From: CAZBLK01 sp964492715
GTDB lineage: Bacteria; Bacillota; Clostridia; Lachnospirales; WRBF01
Assembly (NCBI GenBank): GCA_964492715.1
Contig: CAZBLK010000005.1
Span: 51,593-115,592 of the forward strand
Length of the DNA: 64,000 nucleotides
Reading direction: 5' to 3'
Position numbers and translations under genes: made by a program. The notes under the pieces are model-generated. The model was given only the letters and a program-made list of their open reading frames with translations. It made no database searches and had not been told where the DNA came from. Shown piece after piece: positions 7,863 through 15,111 of the stretch (its first letter is position 1; each line of letters begins with the position of its first letter).

Positions 7863-8155
7863 ATGAAGAAAGCTATAGCTTATTTTTCAACTATATTTTC
7901 TATTGTGTTTATATTTTGTACACTTATCTTTAAAAATATAAACGTTCATACGGAAACCAACTCAGTTTTTGAAACATCTGTGAAGTGGGAGATGAAAAAT
8001 ACGACGATGGAAATATTTACTTGAGAAACTCAGAAGCAGATGGAGTTATAACAAAAGCAGTTGGGTATGACGCTGATGGAAACATGGTTGAAGTTAATTT
8101 ATTGGATTGTTTAAATGTTTTAAACAATAACAATAAAGAAATAAAAATAAACTGA
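7863..8155 (+). pseudogene. Small membrane-anchored protein gene with a frameshift
   Basis: ATG 7863 follows AGGGTGAG. The first frame gives 53 residues with one N-terminal membrane segment (AYFSTIFSIVFIFCTLIF) and stops at 8022. A second frame, open from 7973 and ending at TGA 8153, continues with coding-like text (GDEKYDDGNIYLRNSEADG, VGYDADGNMVEVNLLDCL). Joining them by a single-base shift between 7973 and 8022 gives about 97 residues: a membrane anchor followed by a small acidic domain. A run of five A at 7992-7996 is a possible slip point. Either a recent pseudogene, a sequencing error, or recoding. Family not recognised. Confidence 0.55.
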
Positions 8156-8201
8156 CACCGTTCATTAAAAACAATGTCAGCTAATCTACTTAAAATTCTT
8201 T

Positions 8202-8262
8202 AAAAATGGGGTCAAGGGGCAAGCCCCTTGCGGGGTTTTAGGGGCAGCGCCCCTAAGGTCTT
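8202..8262 (-). repeat. Dispersed GC-rich double-hairpin repeat, family A copy 2
   Basis: Reverse orientation: GGGGTCAAGGGGCAAGCCCC, TTGCGGGG, TTTTAGGGGCAGCGCCCC, TAAGGTCTT. It lies between the frameshifted gene and the BofC-like gene. Confidence 0.85.
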
Positions 8263-8279
8263 AAATCTTTCTTTCCTAA

Positions 8280-8903
8280 CTAACTGCAATAATCCTGCAA
8301 AGCCAAATAAAGCTGTTCGTTCCCAGAAACATAAACCCCTGCTTTCAGCCTTCGCAATTCATCGTTTGATAAGGCGTCTATTGGTGTGTCGGTTACTTCC
8401 TTTAACCTTTCACCGTTTATAGGTGTTTCGTAAAACACAGCGACATAACCGTTTTCAATGCCAATAACATAATATTGGTTGCTTTTTCCTTCAACTGTTT
8501 TTTGCATTAAAATTTCTTCTTCAGAAAATTTCAAAATGTCCCAACCGGAAAACGTGTCGGAAAGTTCTTCTTCTGTTAAGCCAATTAAAAAGTACGGCGG
8601 AAATTCCTCTGTTGTTTCTTTATTTCCGTCTTGCTTGTATAAATATGTGTAAACCATGTTTGTAGTTGGTGTAATTTTTGCTATGTTTGCTTGCGGTGGT
8701 TGGGCAGAAACAGTTTGGTATTCCACTGTTTCTTGTGTTTGCGGCTCTGCCGCTTGAACTTGAGCAAGCGTCATTGGCATGTTAAAGGTTTTCTTTGGCT
8801 TAAAAATGTTGTAGCCAACAACAAGCCCCAAAAACAGCAAAACCATTGAAGCCACAATCAAAACAAACAGCTTTATATATTTACTGCGCTTTTTTTCTTC
8901 CAT
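8280..8903 (-). CDS. Membrane-anchored BofC-like protein
   Basis: 207 residues. A membrane segment spans about residues 11-32 (LFVLIVASMVLLFLGLVVGY) after a basic start, so the rest is probably extracytoplasmic. The C-terminal part (GYVAVFYE ... LKEVTDTPIDALSNDEL ... LYLALQDYCS) matches the BofC C-terminal domain seen in many clostridial proteins. In Bacillus, BofC acts in the forespore-mother-cell checkpoint for SigK processing; whether this clostridial version does so is unknown. ATG 8903 has GGAGGTG upstream. A 10-8-10 inverted repeat lies just upstream at 8923-8950. Confidence 0.65.
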   Translation of the reverse strand: MEEKKRSKYIKLFVLIVASMVLLFLGLVVGYNIFKPKKTFNMPMTLAQVQAAEPQTQETVEYQTVSAQPPQANIAKITPTTNMVYTYLYKQDGNKETTEEFPPYFLIGLTEEELSDTFSGWDILKFSEEEILMQKTVEGKSNQYYVIGIENGYVAVFYETPINGERLKEVTDTPIDALSNDELRRLKAGVYVSGNEQLYLALQDYCS

Positions 8904-8922
8904 TACAATGCACCTCCGCTTA

Positions 8923-8950
8923 TATAATTTCCATTTTTTTGGAAATTATA
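8923..8950. promoter_or_regulatory. Inverted repeat upstream of the BofC-like gene
   Basis: TATAATTTCC (8923-8932) and GGAAATTATA (8941-8950), perfect, 20 bp before the start codon on the minus strand. Could be an operator over the -10 region or a leader hairpin. Confidence 0.45.
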
Positions 8951-8985
8951 CTGACGAAGGATATGATTGGATAAAAAACTTTAAA

Positions 8986-9045
8986 ACCTTGCGACTCTGT
9001 CCCAAACCCTACCACTTTTGAAAAAGTGGACAAAACTTTTATTTT
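8986..9045 (+). repeat. Family A variant repeat (A'), copy 1
   Basis: CCTTGCGACTCTGTCCCAAA, CCCTACCACTTTTGAAAAAG, TGGACAAAACTTTTATTTTT. It has the CTCTGNCCCAAACCC core of family A but a CCACTTTT/AAAAGTGG hairpin in place of the second GC palindrome. Other copies at 29832 and 37493. Confidence 0.75.
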
Positions 9046-9068
9046 TGTGACACTCACGAATTTGTTTG

Positions 9069-10658
9069 TTACATGTTCAGCAATTTTGCTACTTTGCCAC
9101 CAAAAGGCATCAGCAAAATATCTTCTCTTTTAATTCCACCAATTGCAAGCATTAGCAAGAAGTAAACTAAAATACCACCAAAAATTGAAACTACTGTTGC
9201 AATTAAAGTGCTTTCCAACAACAAATAAATGCCGTAATAAAAAACATAGCACGAAACACCCATTACAGCAGAAGCTATCAAAGGCTTAGCAAACACGCCC
9301 ATAAAATCAAGCTTTAGCTTTGTTGTTTTGCACAGCGCAACAGTGTTTATTAAAGAAGCAACGGCGTAGCACGCAATTGTGCTTAAAACAGCGCCGTAAA
9401 TGTTTATTTTTGGGTCAGAAATTAAAAAGTAGTTTAGCGAAATTTTAACGACAGCACCAACCAGTGCGGCAATTACCGGAATATACGTCTTTCCCATTCC
9501 TTGCAAAATTCCTGTTACAATTTGTGTAAGTGCCAAAAAGCCAATGCTTACAGCCCCAATTTTTAAAAGCATTCCGCCCTCTGGGTAGCTTGGGTAAAGC
9601 ATCATTAAAATTTGGTCGCTTAAAACGCCCATGCCGACAGCAGCAGGAATTGACAAAATCATTGCAAGCCTTAACGCAACGCCAATTTTTTTGTGCATGT
9701 TTTCTGTGTCTTTTAAAATAGCCGACGAGGCAATTGTTGGAACAGAAACAGTTGCAAGCGCCGTTGAAATTGAGACAGGAAGCGTTGTTAAAACAACATA
9801 TTTTCCAGTAAGCTGCCCATAAAGCTCTTTTACACGCTCCATTGTAAAAGCTCCGCTTGCAACAAGCCTGTCAATAACCATACCTGTGTCTATTAAGTTT
9901 GTAACACTAAAAATTGCAGTGCCCAAAATAATTGGGACTGCTGTACCAAAAAGCTCCTTTATAATTTCGCCGTTTTTTTCGTTTATATCATTTGTGCTTT
10001 TTTTCATTCGCTTTTTAAACACAGGGCGCACTATATAATAAATTATAACAATTGTTATTAGCCCAAAAAATGCACCTATGCCTGTGCCTGCTGTTCCGCC
10101 GGCAGCCCCTAGAGGAACGCTCACTTTAACAAGTATGTAAGCAAGGTAAACGCTGAAAACTGCATTAAAAATTTGCTCAATAATTTGTGAAATAGCTGTT
10201 GGCACGGTGTTTTTCATTCCTTGAAAATAGCCACGAAAAACAGCCATCACAGCAACAATTAAAACAGTTGGTGAAAGTGCAACAACTGAATAGTAGCTTT
10301 CTGGTGAGCGAAACTTTTCTGTGTAAGGCCCAGCAAATAAAAAAAGTAAAGCCGAACAAATAGCACCCACAATAAAAGCAACCAAAAGTGAAACACGAAA
10401 AACCTTGTGTGCATCATTGTGCCTGCCAAGAACTATTCTTTCTGAAACCATTTTTGAAATTGCGGCAGGAAGCCCTGCTGATGAAATGATAAAAAACAAG
10501 GTGTAAAGGTTGTACCCAAGCGCATAAATTGAGTTGCCCAAGTCACCAATAAGATTTGTAAGCGGTAATCTATATAAAAACCCAATAAAACGAACGACAA
10601 GACTAGCAGCGGCCAAAATTGCGGCTTGTTTAACGAATGAAGGCTTTTTTTCTGACAT
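9069..10658 (-). CDS. SpoVB-family polysaccharide/lipid flippase (MOP superfamily)
   Basis: 529 residues with about 14 predicted membrane segments. The N-terminus (KQAAILAAASLVVRFIGFLYRLPLTNLIGDLGNSIYALGYNLYTL) is the signature of the Spo0/SpoVB branch of the MurJ/MATE-like exporters, which move lipid-linked sugar precursors across the membrane; SpoVB acts in spore cortex formation and its paralogues YtgP/YkvU in wall synthesis. Which of these this one is cannot be decided from sequence. It starts at ATG 10658 (RBS GAGGTG) and is preceded by two palindromic repeats. No partner gene is adjacent. Confidence 0.85.
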   Translation of the reverse strand: MSEKKPSFVKQAAILAAASLVVRFIGFLYRLPLTNLIGDLGNSIYALGYNLYTLFFIISSAGLPAAISKMVSERIVLGRHNDAHKVFRVSLLVAFIVGAICSALLFLFAGPYTEKFRSPESYYSVVALSPTVLIVAVMAVFRGYFQGMKNTVPTAISQIIEQIFNAVFSVYLAYILVKVSVPLGAAGGTAGTGIGAFFGLITIVIIYYIVRPVFKKRMKKSTNDINEKNGEIIKELFGTAVPIILGTAIFSVTNLIDTGMVIDRLVASGAFTMERVKELYGQLTGKYVVLTTLPVSISTALATVSVPTIASSAILKDTENMHKKIGVALRLAMILSIPAAVGMGVLSDQILMMLYPSYPEGGMLLKIGAVSIGFLALTQIVTGILQGMGKTYIPVIAALVGAVVKISLNYFLISDPKINIYGAVLSTIACYAVASLINTVALCKTTKLKLDFMGVFAKPLIASAVMGVSCYVFYYGIYLLLESTLIATVVSIFGGILVYFLLMLAIGGIKREDILLMPFGGKVAKLLNM

Positions 10659-10693
10659 TTTTCACCTCAATATTGCAAAAATTCAAAGGTATA

Positions 10694-10794
10694 GCAATTT
10701 GAGTTTTTATAGTCACCAATCCATTTTGCGGCAAAAATATTGAACGCTTCAGCGATTTTTTGACACAAAATGGTGAACTGTTTATTCAAATTGC
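10694..10794 (-). repeat. 101-bp repeat with inverted ends, family B copy 1
   Basis: Bounded by perfect 9-bp inverted ends GCAATTTGA / TCAAATTGC. The copy at 36054-36154 has exactly the same length and differs at about 12 of 101 positions. The minus strand reads through without a stop and gives a peptide containing QKIAEAFNIFAAKW and GDYKNSNCY, closely matching the peptide of the other copy. Confidence 0.8.
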
Positions 10795-10808
10795 AATATT
10801 TACTGTAC

Positions 10809-10879
10809 TTACAGCAATGTCGCCTTAACTGCCTATGGCTTGCGTGTGGCAGTATCGTTAAAAGGCGGCATTGATGTAA
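10809..10879. repeat. 71-bp foldback element, family C copy 1
   Basis: The arms TTACAGCAATGTCGCCTT and AAGGCGGCATTGATGTAA are complementary but for two positions over about 20 bp. The loop core TATGGCTTGCGTGTGGCAG recurs in changed form at about 22702 and 50129. Together with the family B copy and the csp terminator it fills the 10659-10961 gap, in which I see no gene. Confidence 0.65.
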
Positions 10880-10882
10880 TAA

Positions 10883-10919
10883 AAAAACCTTCCATTTTTT
10901 AACAAATGAAAGGTTTTTG
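10883..10919 (-). terminator. Terminator of the cold-shock gene
   Basis: AAAAACCTTCCATTT pairs with AAATGAAAGGTTTTT with one mismatch; A/T runs flank both sides. It lies about 45 bp after the minus-strand csp stop. Confidence 0.75.
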
Positions 10920-10961
10920 CTTATAATCATCTATATTTAATGCTAAGCAAAAAACACTGGA

Positions 10962-11162
10962 TTATGAGCGAGCAACGTTCGCAGCTTGTGGCCCTTTAGC
11001 TCCTTGTACAACTTCAAACGTAACCTCTTGACCTTCTTCAAGTGTCTTAAAACCATCTGCATTAATAGCTGAGAAGTGTACGAAGACGTCATCTTCGCCT
11101 GGTACTGAAATAAATCCAAAGCCCTTTTCTGCGTTAAACCATTTTACTGTTCCTGTCTTCAT
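10962..11162 (-). CDS. Cold-shock protein, CspA/CspB family
   Basis: 66 residues, a full single cold-shock domain. RNP1 KGFGFI is at 13-18 and RNP2 VFVHF at 26-30; GTVKWFN at the start and EEGQEVTFEV later are standard. It binds single-stranded RNA and DNA as a chaperone. GGAGGA lies upstream of ATG 11162. The promoter at 11211-11239 would give a short leader of about 45 bases, unlike the long leaders of cold-induced cspA. Monocistronic with its own terminator. Confidence 0.95.
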   Translation of the reverse strand: MKTGTVKWFNAEKGFGFISVPGEDDVFVHFSAINADGFKTLEEGQEVTFEVVQGAKGPQAANVARS

Positions 11163-11210
11163 TTTTGTTTCCTCCTAGAATAAAAAAAAATTAACTTTGT
11201 AACATGTCAA

Positions 11211-11239
11211 AGGATATCATATAAGAATGTTGATGTCAA
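11211..11239 (-). promoter_or_regulatory. Promoter of the cold-shock gene with overlapping palindrome
   Basis: On the minus strand TTGACA (11239-11234), 17-bp spacer, extended -10 TGATATCCT. AATGTTGA/TCAACATT (11226-11243) is a perfect inverted repeat across the -35 box and could be an operator. Confidence 0.6.
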
Positions 11240-11427
11240 CATTTTTTTTAGCAAAATATGAAAAAATTTTATTAAAAATTTACAGTGAGTTGTAAAAATA
11301 TCACATTAAATGTCGCAATTTGTAATTAGTTTTATTTGAAACTAAAGAACAAAACAAACATTGACATGTTATTAACTTAACAATGATATAAAACAATTGT
11401 GTTAATTTTTATACACATTTAAAATTG

Positions 11428-11445
11428 TTGTATATTATGATACAA
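11428..11445 (+). promoter_or_regulatory. Rex-like inverted repeat before the flavoprotein gene
   Basis: TTGTATATTATGATACAA: TTGTAT and ATACAA arms with a 6-bp centre, 58 bp before the start codon. The clostridial Rex box is TTGTTAA-N4-TTAACAA, so the outer TTGT...ACAA fits and the inner part does not fully. A second TTGT/ACAC-like dyad is at about 11399-11416. The rest of the 11163-11503 gap is AT-rich promoter sequence. Confidence 0.35.
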
Positions 11446-11503
11446 TTGTGTAATATCAAATGTGTAATGCAAGACATACAGCTTTTTACTTAGAGGTGGA
11501 CTA

Positions 11504-14500
11504 ATGAAAAATATTTTTGTAACTATAGATGGAAAAAACTTAATAGGGCATGAAGATGACACAATTTTGCAGCTTGCGTCACAAAACGGAATTTTTATAC
11601 CTACACTTTGTAACGACGAAAGGGTAAAGCCAAGTGGTGCTTGCGGAATTTGCGTAGTTGAAGTTTTGGGCAACCCAAGGCTTTTGCGTGCGTGCGGAAC
11701 AAAAATTGCAGACGGAATGGTTGTATCAACTAATTCTGAAAACGTTCTTGCTTCACGTAAGGCTACTTTAGAACTTTTGCTTTCCGACCACACGGGCGAC
11801 TGCCAAGCACCATGCCTTACAGCTTGCCCAGCAGAAACCGACTGCCAAGGCTACGTTGGGCTGATTGCAAACGGAGAATATGAAGAAGCTATAAAGCTTA
11901 TAAAAGAAAAAATTCCGCTGCCAGCGTGCATAGGCAGAGTTTGCCCACACCCATGCGAAAAAGCTTGTAGGCGTGGGCTTGTGGAACAACCAATAAGTAT
12001 TGCAGCACTAAAATATTTTGCGGCGGATAAAGACCTTTTAAAGGACAAGCCTTTTGTGCCACAAGTTAAAGCGGCTAAAGGAAAAAGCGTTGGAGTTGTT
12101 GGCGGAGGCCCTGGGGGGCTTTCGGCGGCGTACTTCTTGAAAATAGAAGGGCATGACGTAACTGTTTATGACGGAATGGAAAAAATGGGCGGTATGCTTA
12201 GGTATGGAATTCCAGAATACCGCTTGCCACGAAATATAATTGACAAGGAAGTTTCTATAATTGAGAAAATGGGCGTTAAGCTAGTTAACAGTGTAACAGT
12301 TGGGCGTGATGTTTCATTTGACGAGCTTAGGGCTAAACATGATGCGTTAGTTGTTGCAATTGGCGCATGGAAAAGCAGTCTGCTTCGTTGCAAAGGCGAG
12401 GAGCTTTTTGGCGTTTTTGGCGGAATTGACTTTTTGCGGAAAGTTTCAACTGGTGAGCATGTAAAAATTGGCAAAAAGGTTGCAATTGTAGGCGGCGGAA
12501 ACACAGCAATGGACGCTTGCAGAACAGCCGTTCGGCTTGGCGCAGAAGAAGTTTACAACATTTACAGAAGAACAAAGGCAGAAATGCCAGCCGAACAGAT
12601 TGAAATAAAAGAAGCTGAGGAAGAAGGCGTAATTTTTAAATATTTGGTAAACCCAATTGAAATTGTTGGCGAAGACGGCAAAGCAGTAAAAGTGCGCCTG
12701 CAAAAAATGAAGCTTGGGGAGGCTGATTCAAGCGGAAGACGTTCTGCTGTTCCGATTGAAGGCGAAGAAGAAGTGCTTGATGTTGACACTGTTATAGTTG
12801 CAATTGGGCAAGGTGTTTTGGCAAGCGGTTTTGAACAACTAGAGCTAACAAGATACGGCACAATTTGCGCCGACGAAAACACTTTCCAAACAAACATTGA
12901 CGGCGTTTTTGCAATTGGTGATGCAACAAACAAAGGCGCAGACATTGCTATAACGGCAATTGGTGAAGCAAAAAAAGTGGCAGCAATTATTTGCAGTTAC
13001 TTAAACGGAGAGGTTATTCCGTACAAAAAACCTTATATTGTAACAAGTGAAGTAACAGAAGAAATGCTTTTACACAAAGAAAAAATTTCACGCCAGCAAA
13101 TGCTACACCGCTTGCCGTTAGAGCGCAAAGGAAATTTTTGTGAGGTAAACCACGGCTTCACGGACGAACAAGCACAAAAGGAAGCAAGTCGATGCCTTGA
13201 ATGTGGATGTGGTGACTACTTCGAGTGCAAGCTGGTTAATTATGCAAACATGTATAACGTAACGCCCGAAAATTATTTGGGTGCAGTACATAAAAACCAA
13301 GTTGACGACAGCAGTCACTTTTTAACAAGAAACCCAGAAAAATGTATTTTATGTGGCTTGTGCGTAAGAGTTTGTGACGAGGCTATGGGCGTGACAGCTT
13401 TGGGGCTTTATCAGCGTGGCTTTGACACAGTTGTCGTGCCAGAAGCAAACTTGCCTTTGGCACAAACAAGCTGTATTTCGTGCGGACAGTGTGCCACAGT
13501 TTGTCCAACTGGTGCAATTATGGAAAAGCTTAAAGTGGAAAAGCCTGTTCCTGTTGACGAGGTTGTTACATTTGGGGTTTGCTCTTTTTGCAGTGTTGGT
13601 TGTGAAACTAAAATTACTTCAAAAGGAAGTATGAATTTGCGTACACTTCCAAACGACATTATTGACAAAAGGGCTGTGCTTTGTGCAAAAGGTAGGTTTG
13701 GCTATTCCGAGTTGCAAGGGTATGAGCGAATTGTTAAGCCAAGGATTTTTGAAAATGATTCGTTTAAAGAAGTTTCGATTAAAGAAGCTTCGCTAAAAGA
13801 AGTTTCGCTTAACGAAGCTTCATTTGAAAAAGCATTTACATACATTTATAACAGGGTCGAAGAAATTGTTGCAAAGTACGGAAGAAGCTCTTTAGCTGTT
13901 TCAATTTCGGACAGCTTGAAAAACGAAGAAGCTTACGCAATTGTAAACTTAGCGAAAAACGTGCTTAAAACTGAAAACGTTACTTGCTTTAACCTGTATG
14001 AAAGTGGAATTAGCAAGGTTTTAGGTAACGGCAATACGACGTTTTACCGACTTGAAAAAGCAGATGTAATTGTGCTAGTTCAGGACGACGACATAATGCA
14101 AAGCCACGCAGTGGCAGGGCTAAAAATAAAACAAGCAGTTGAAAACGGTGCAAAGCTTGTTGTTATTGGAAACAAAAAAAGCAAAGCAGGCAACTGGGCT
14201 TCTTATAAACTTGAAACTGAAAACGACCTTGATGTTTTAAAACAGTTTGCAAAAGCTGTGATTGACTTAGGTAAAACGGCTGATTTAACAGGGCTTGATG
14301 ACTTAACAAATTATTTAGCTACTGTTACAGTGAGTGAAAGTGTACTTGAAGCGGCAAAGGCATATGCAGAAGCCGAAAATACAATTATTGTATTTGACGA
14401 AAAGGCGTTGACACAAGATGCGGCAATGCTTGTTGCTGATATCGCAGCAATAAGCGGACATTTGCAAACAGGCAAAAAAAACAGCGGCATAATTCCGCTT

Positions 14501-15001
14501 AAACCAAACTGCAACACGTTGGGCTTGCAACACATTACACAAGCTTTACCTATGAAAGAAAGAGCACAAATTGAAAGGGGAATAGCCGAAGGAAAAATAA
14601 AAGCTTTGTTTGTTTTCGGTGAGGACATTCCAGATGTTAATTTGTCTAACTTAGATTTGCTGGTTGTAAGCGACTGCATTGTTACAGAAACAACTAAAAA
14701 AGCAGACGTCGTTCTTCCGCTTGCGGCGGCATACGAAACAAGCGGAACATATACATCAACTGACGGGGAGAAAAGACATTCCAGCAGCGCAATTAAACCA
14801 TTGTGCCAAATGACAAACGTTGAACTTGTAACAAAACTTTCGCAAAGACTTGACAAAAGCTTTAAAGCGTTTTCGGTTTTAGACTTTGCAGTATTTTACG
14901 AAAGCACTCAAATTAATTTGCAAGTACCAAAAAGTGAACCGCTTTACACTAACAGCAAAAACACAGCAAGTGTACATGCAAAGTTTGTGAAAAATTTATA
15001 A
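11504..15001 (+). CDS. Multidomain Fe-S flavoprotein: 2Fe-2S, GltD-like NAD(P)H oxidoreductase, ferredoxin, NuoG/FdhA-like
   Basis: 1165 residues. In order: a [2Fe-2S] ferredoxin domain with C36, C47, C50, C64; a GltD/DPYD-type Fe-S region with two Cys groups (100-114, 142-155); an FAD/NAD(P) module with GGGPGG near 200 and GGGNTAMDA near 328; two [4Fe-4S] motifs (CILCGLCVRVC near 615, CISCGQCATVC near 656); an FdhA/NuoG-type Fe-S domain (CSFCSVGC near 692); and a NuoG-like molybdopterin-oxidoreductase fold (ALFVFGEDIPD, ETTKKADVVLPLAA, TSTDGEKRH). It probably moves electrons between NAD(P)H, ferredoxin and another partner. The C-terminal part is shorter than in true formate dehydrogenases and lacks their MPT-binding tail, so a molybdenum site is doubtful. 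It is a single gene with its own upstream region. Confidence 0.8.
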   Translation: MKNIFVTIDGKNLIGHEDDTILQLASQNGIFIPTLCNDERVKPSGACGICVVEVLGNPRLLRACGTKIADGMVVSTNSENVLASRKATLELLLSDHTGDCQAPCLTACPAETDCQGYVGLIANGEYEEAIKLIKEKIPLPACIGRVCPHPCEKACRRGLVEQPISIAALKYFAADKDLLKDKPFVPQVKAAKGKSVGVVGGGPGGLSAAYFLKIEGHDVTVYDGMEKMGGMLRYGIPEYRLPRNIIDKEVSIIEKMGVKLVNSVTVGRDVSFDELRAKHDALVVAIGAWKSSLLRCKGEELFGVFGGIDFLRKVSTGEHVKIGKKVAIVGGGNTAMDACRTAVRLGAEEVYNIYRRTKAEMPAEQIEIKEAEEEGVIFKYLVNPIEIVGEDGKAVKVRLQKMKLGEADSSGRRSAVPIEGEEEVLDVDTVIVAIGQGVLASGFEQLELTRYGTICADENTFQTNIDGVFAIGDATNKGADIAITAIGEAKKVAAIICSYLNGEVIPYKKPYIVTSEVTEEMLLHKEKISRQQMLHRLPLERKGNFCEVNHGFTDEQAQKEASRCLECGCGDYFECKLVNYANMYNVTPENYLGAVHKNQVDDSSHFLTRNPEKCILCGLCVRVCDEAMGVTALGLYQRGFDTVVVPEANLPLAQTSCISCGQCATVCPTGAIMEKLKVEKPVPVDEVVTFGVCSFCSVGCETKITSKGSMNLRTLPNDIIDKRAVLCAKGRFGYSELQGYERIVKPRIFENDSFKEVSIKEASLKEVSLNEASFEKAFTYIYNRVEEIVAKYGRSSLAVSISDSLKNEEAYAIVNLAKNVLKTENVTCFNLYESGISKVLGNGNTTFYRLEKADVIVLVQDDDIMQSHAVAGLKIKQAVENGAKLVVIGNKKSKAGNWASYKLETENDLDVLKQFAKAVIDLGKTADLTGLDDLTNYLATVTVSESVLEAAKAYAEAENTIIVFDEKALTQDAAMLVADIAAISGHLQTGKKNSGIIPLKPNCNTLGLQHITQALPMKERAQIERGIAEGKIKALFVFGEDIPDVNLSNLDLLVVSDCIVTETTKKADVVLPLAAAYETSGTYTSTDGEKRHSSSAIKPLCQMTNVELVTKLSQRLDKSFKAFSVLDFAVFYESTQINLQVPKSEPLYTNSKNTASVHAKFVKNL
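13760..13834 (+). repeat. Five tandem 15-bp units inside the flavoprotein gene
   Basis: Units TCGTTTAAAGAAGTT, TCGATTAAAGAAGCT, TCGCTAAAAGAAGTT, TCGCTTAACGAAGCT, TCATTTGAAAAAGCA encode a charged five-residue repeat of the type SxKE(V/A), placed in the linker after the FdhA-type Fe-S domain. The units are in frame, so copy number can change without breaking the gene. Confidence 0.85.
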
Positions 15002-15111
15002 TTATATTGTTGTTTTAATAAATATTTTGGAATATTTTTTGCCAACATATTTATTTATTCAGTTTGATATGATATAATACTTTAACAAGAAACATAGAAA
15101 GAGGTGCTTAA

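Noticed and set aside
8022..8024. In-frame UGA as selenocysteine in the small membrane protein
   Set aside because: The same frame meets another stop within about ten codons, while the coding-like text continues in a different frame; a frameshift explains it better.
8228..8422. 64-residue plus-strand ORF
   Set aside because: It begins in a family A repeat and then runs antisense to the BofC-like gene; no start signal.
10667..10930. 87-residue minus-strand ORF across the repeats
   Set aside because: It has no ribosome-binding site and runs through a terminator and two repeat elements. Only the part inside the 101-bp repeat is of interest and is reported as such.
13760..13834. Tandem 15-bp repeats as a CRISPR-like array
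   Set aside because: Units are contiguous with no spacers, are in frame and encode a linker; no cas genes are present.
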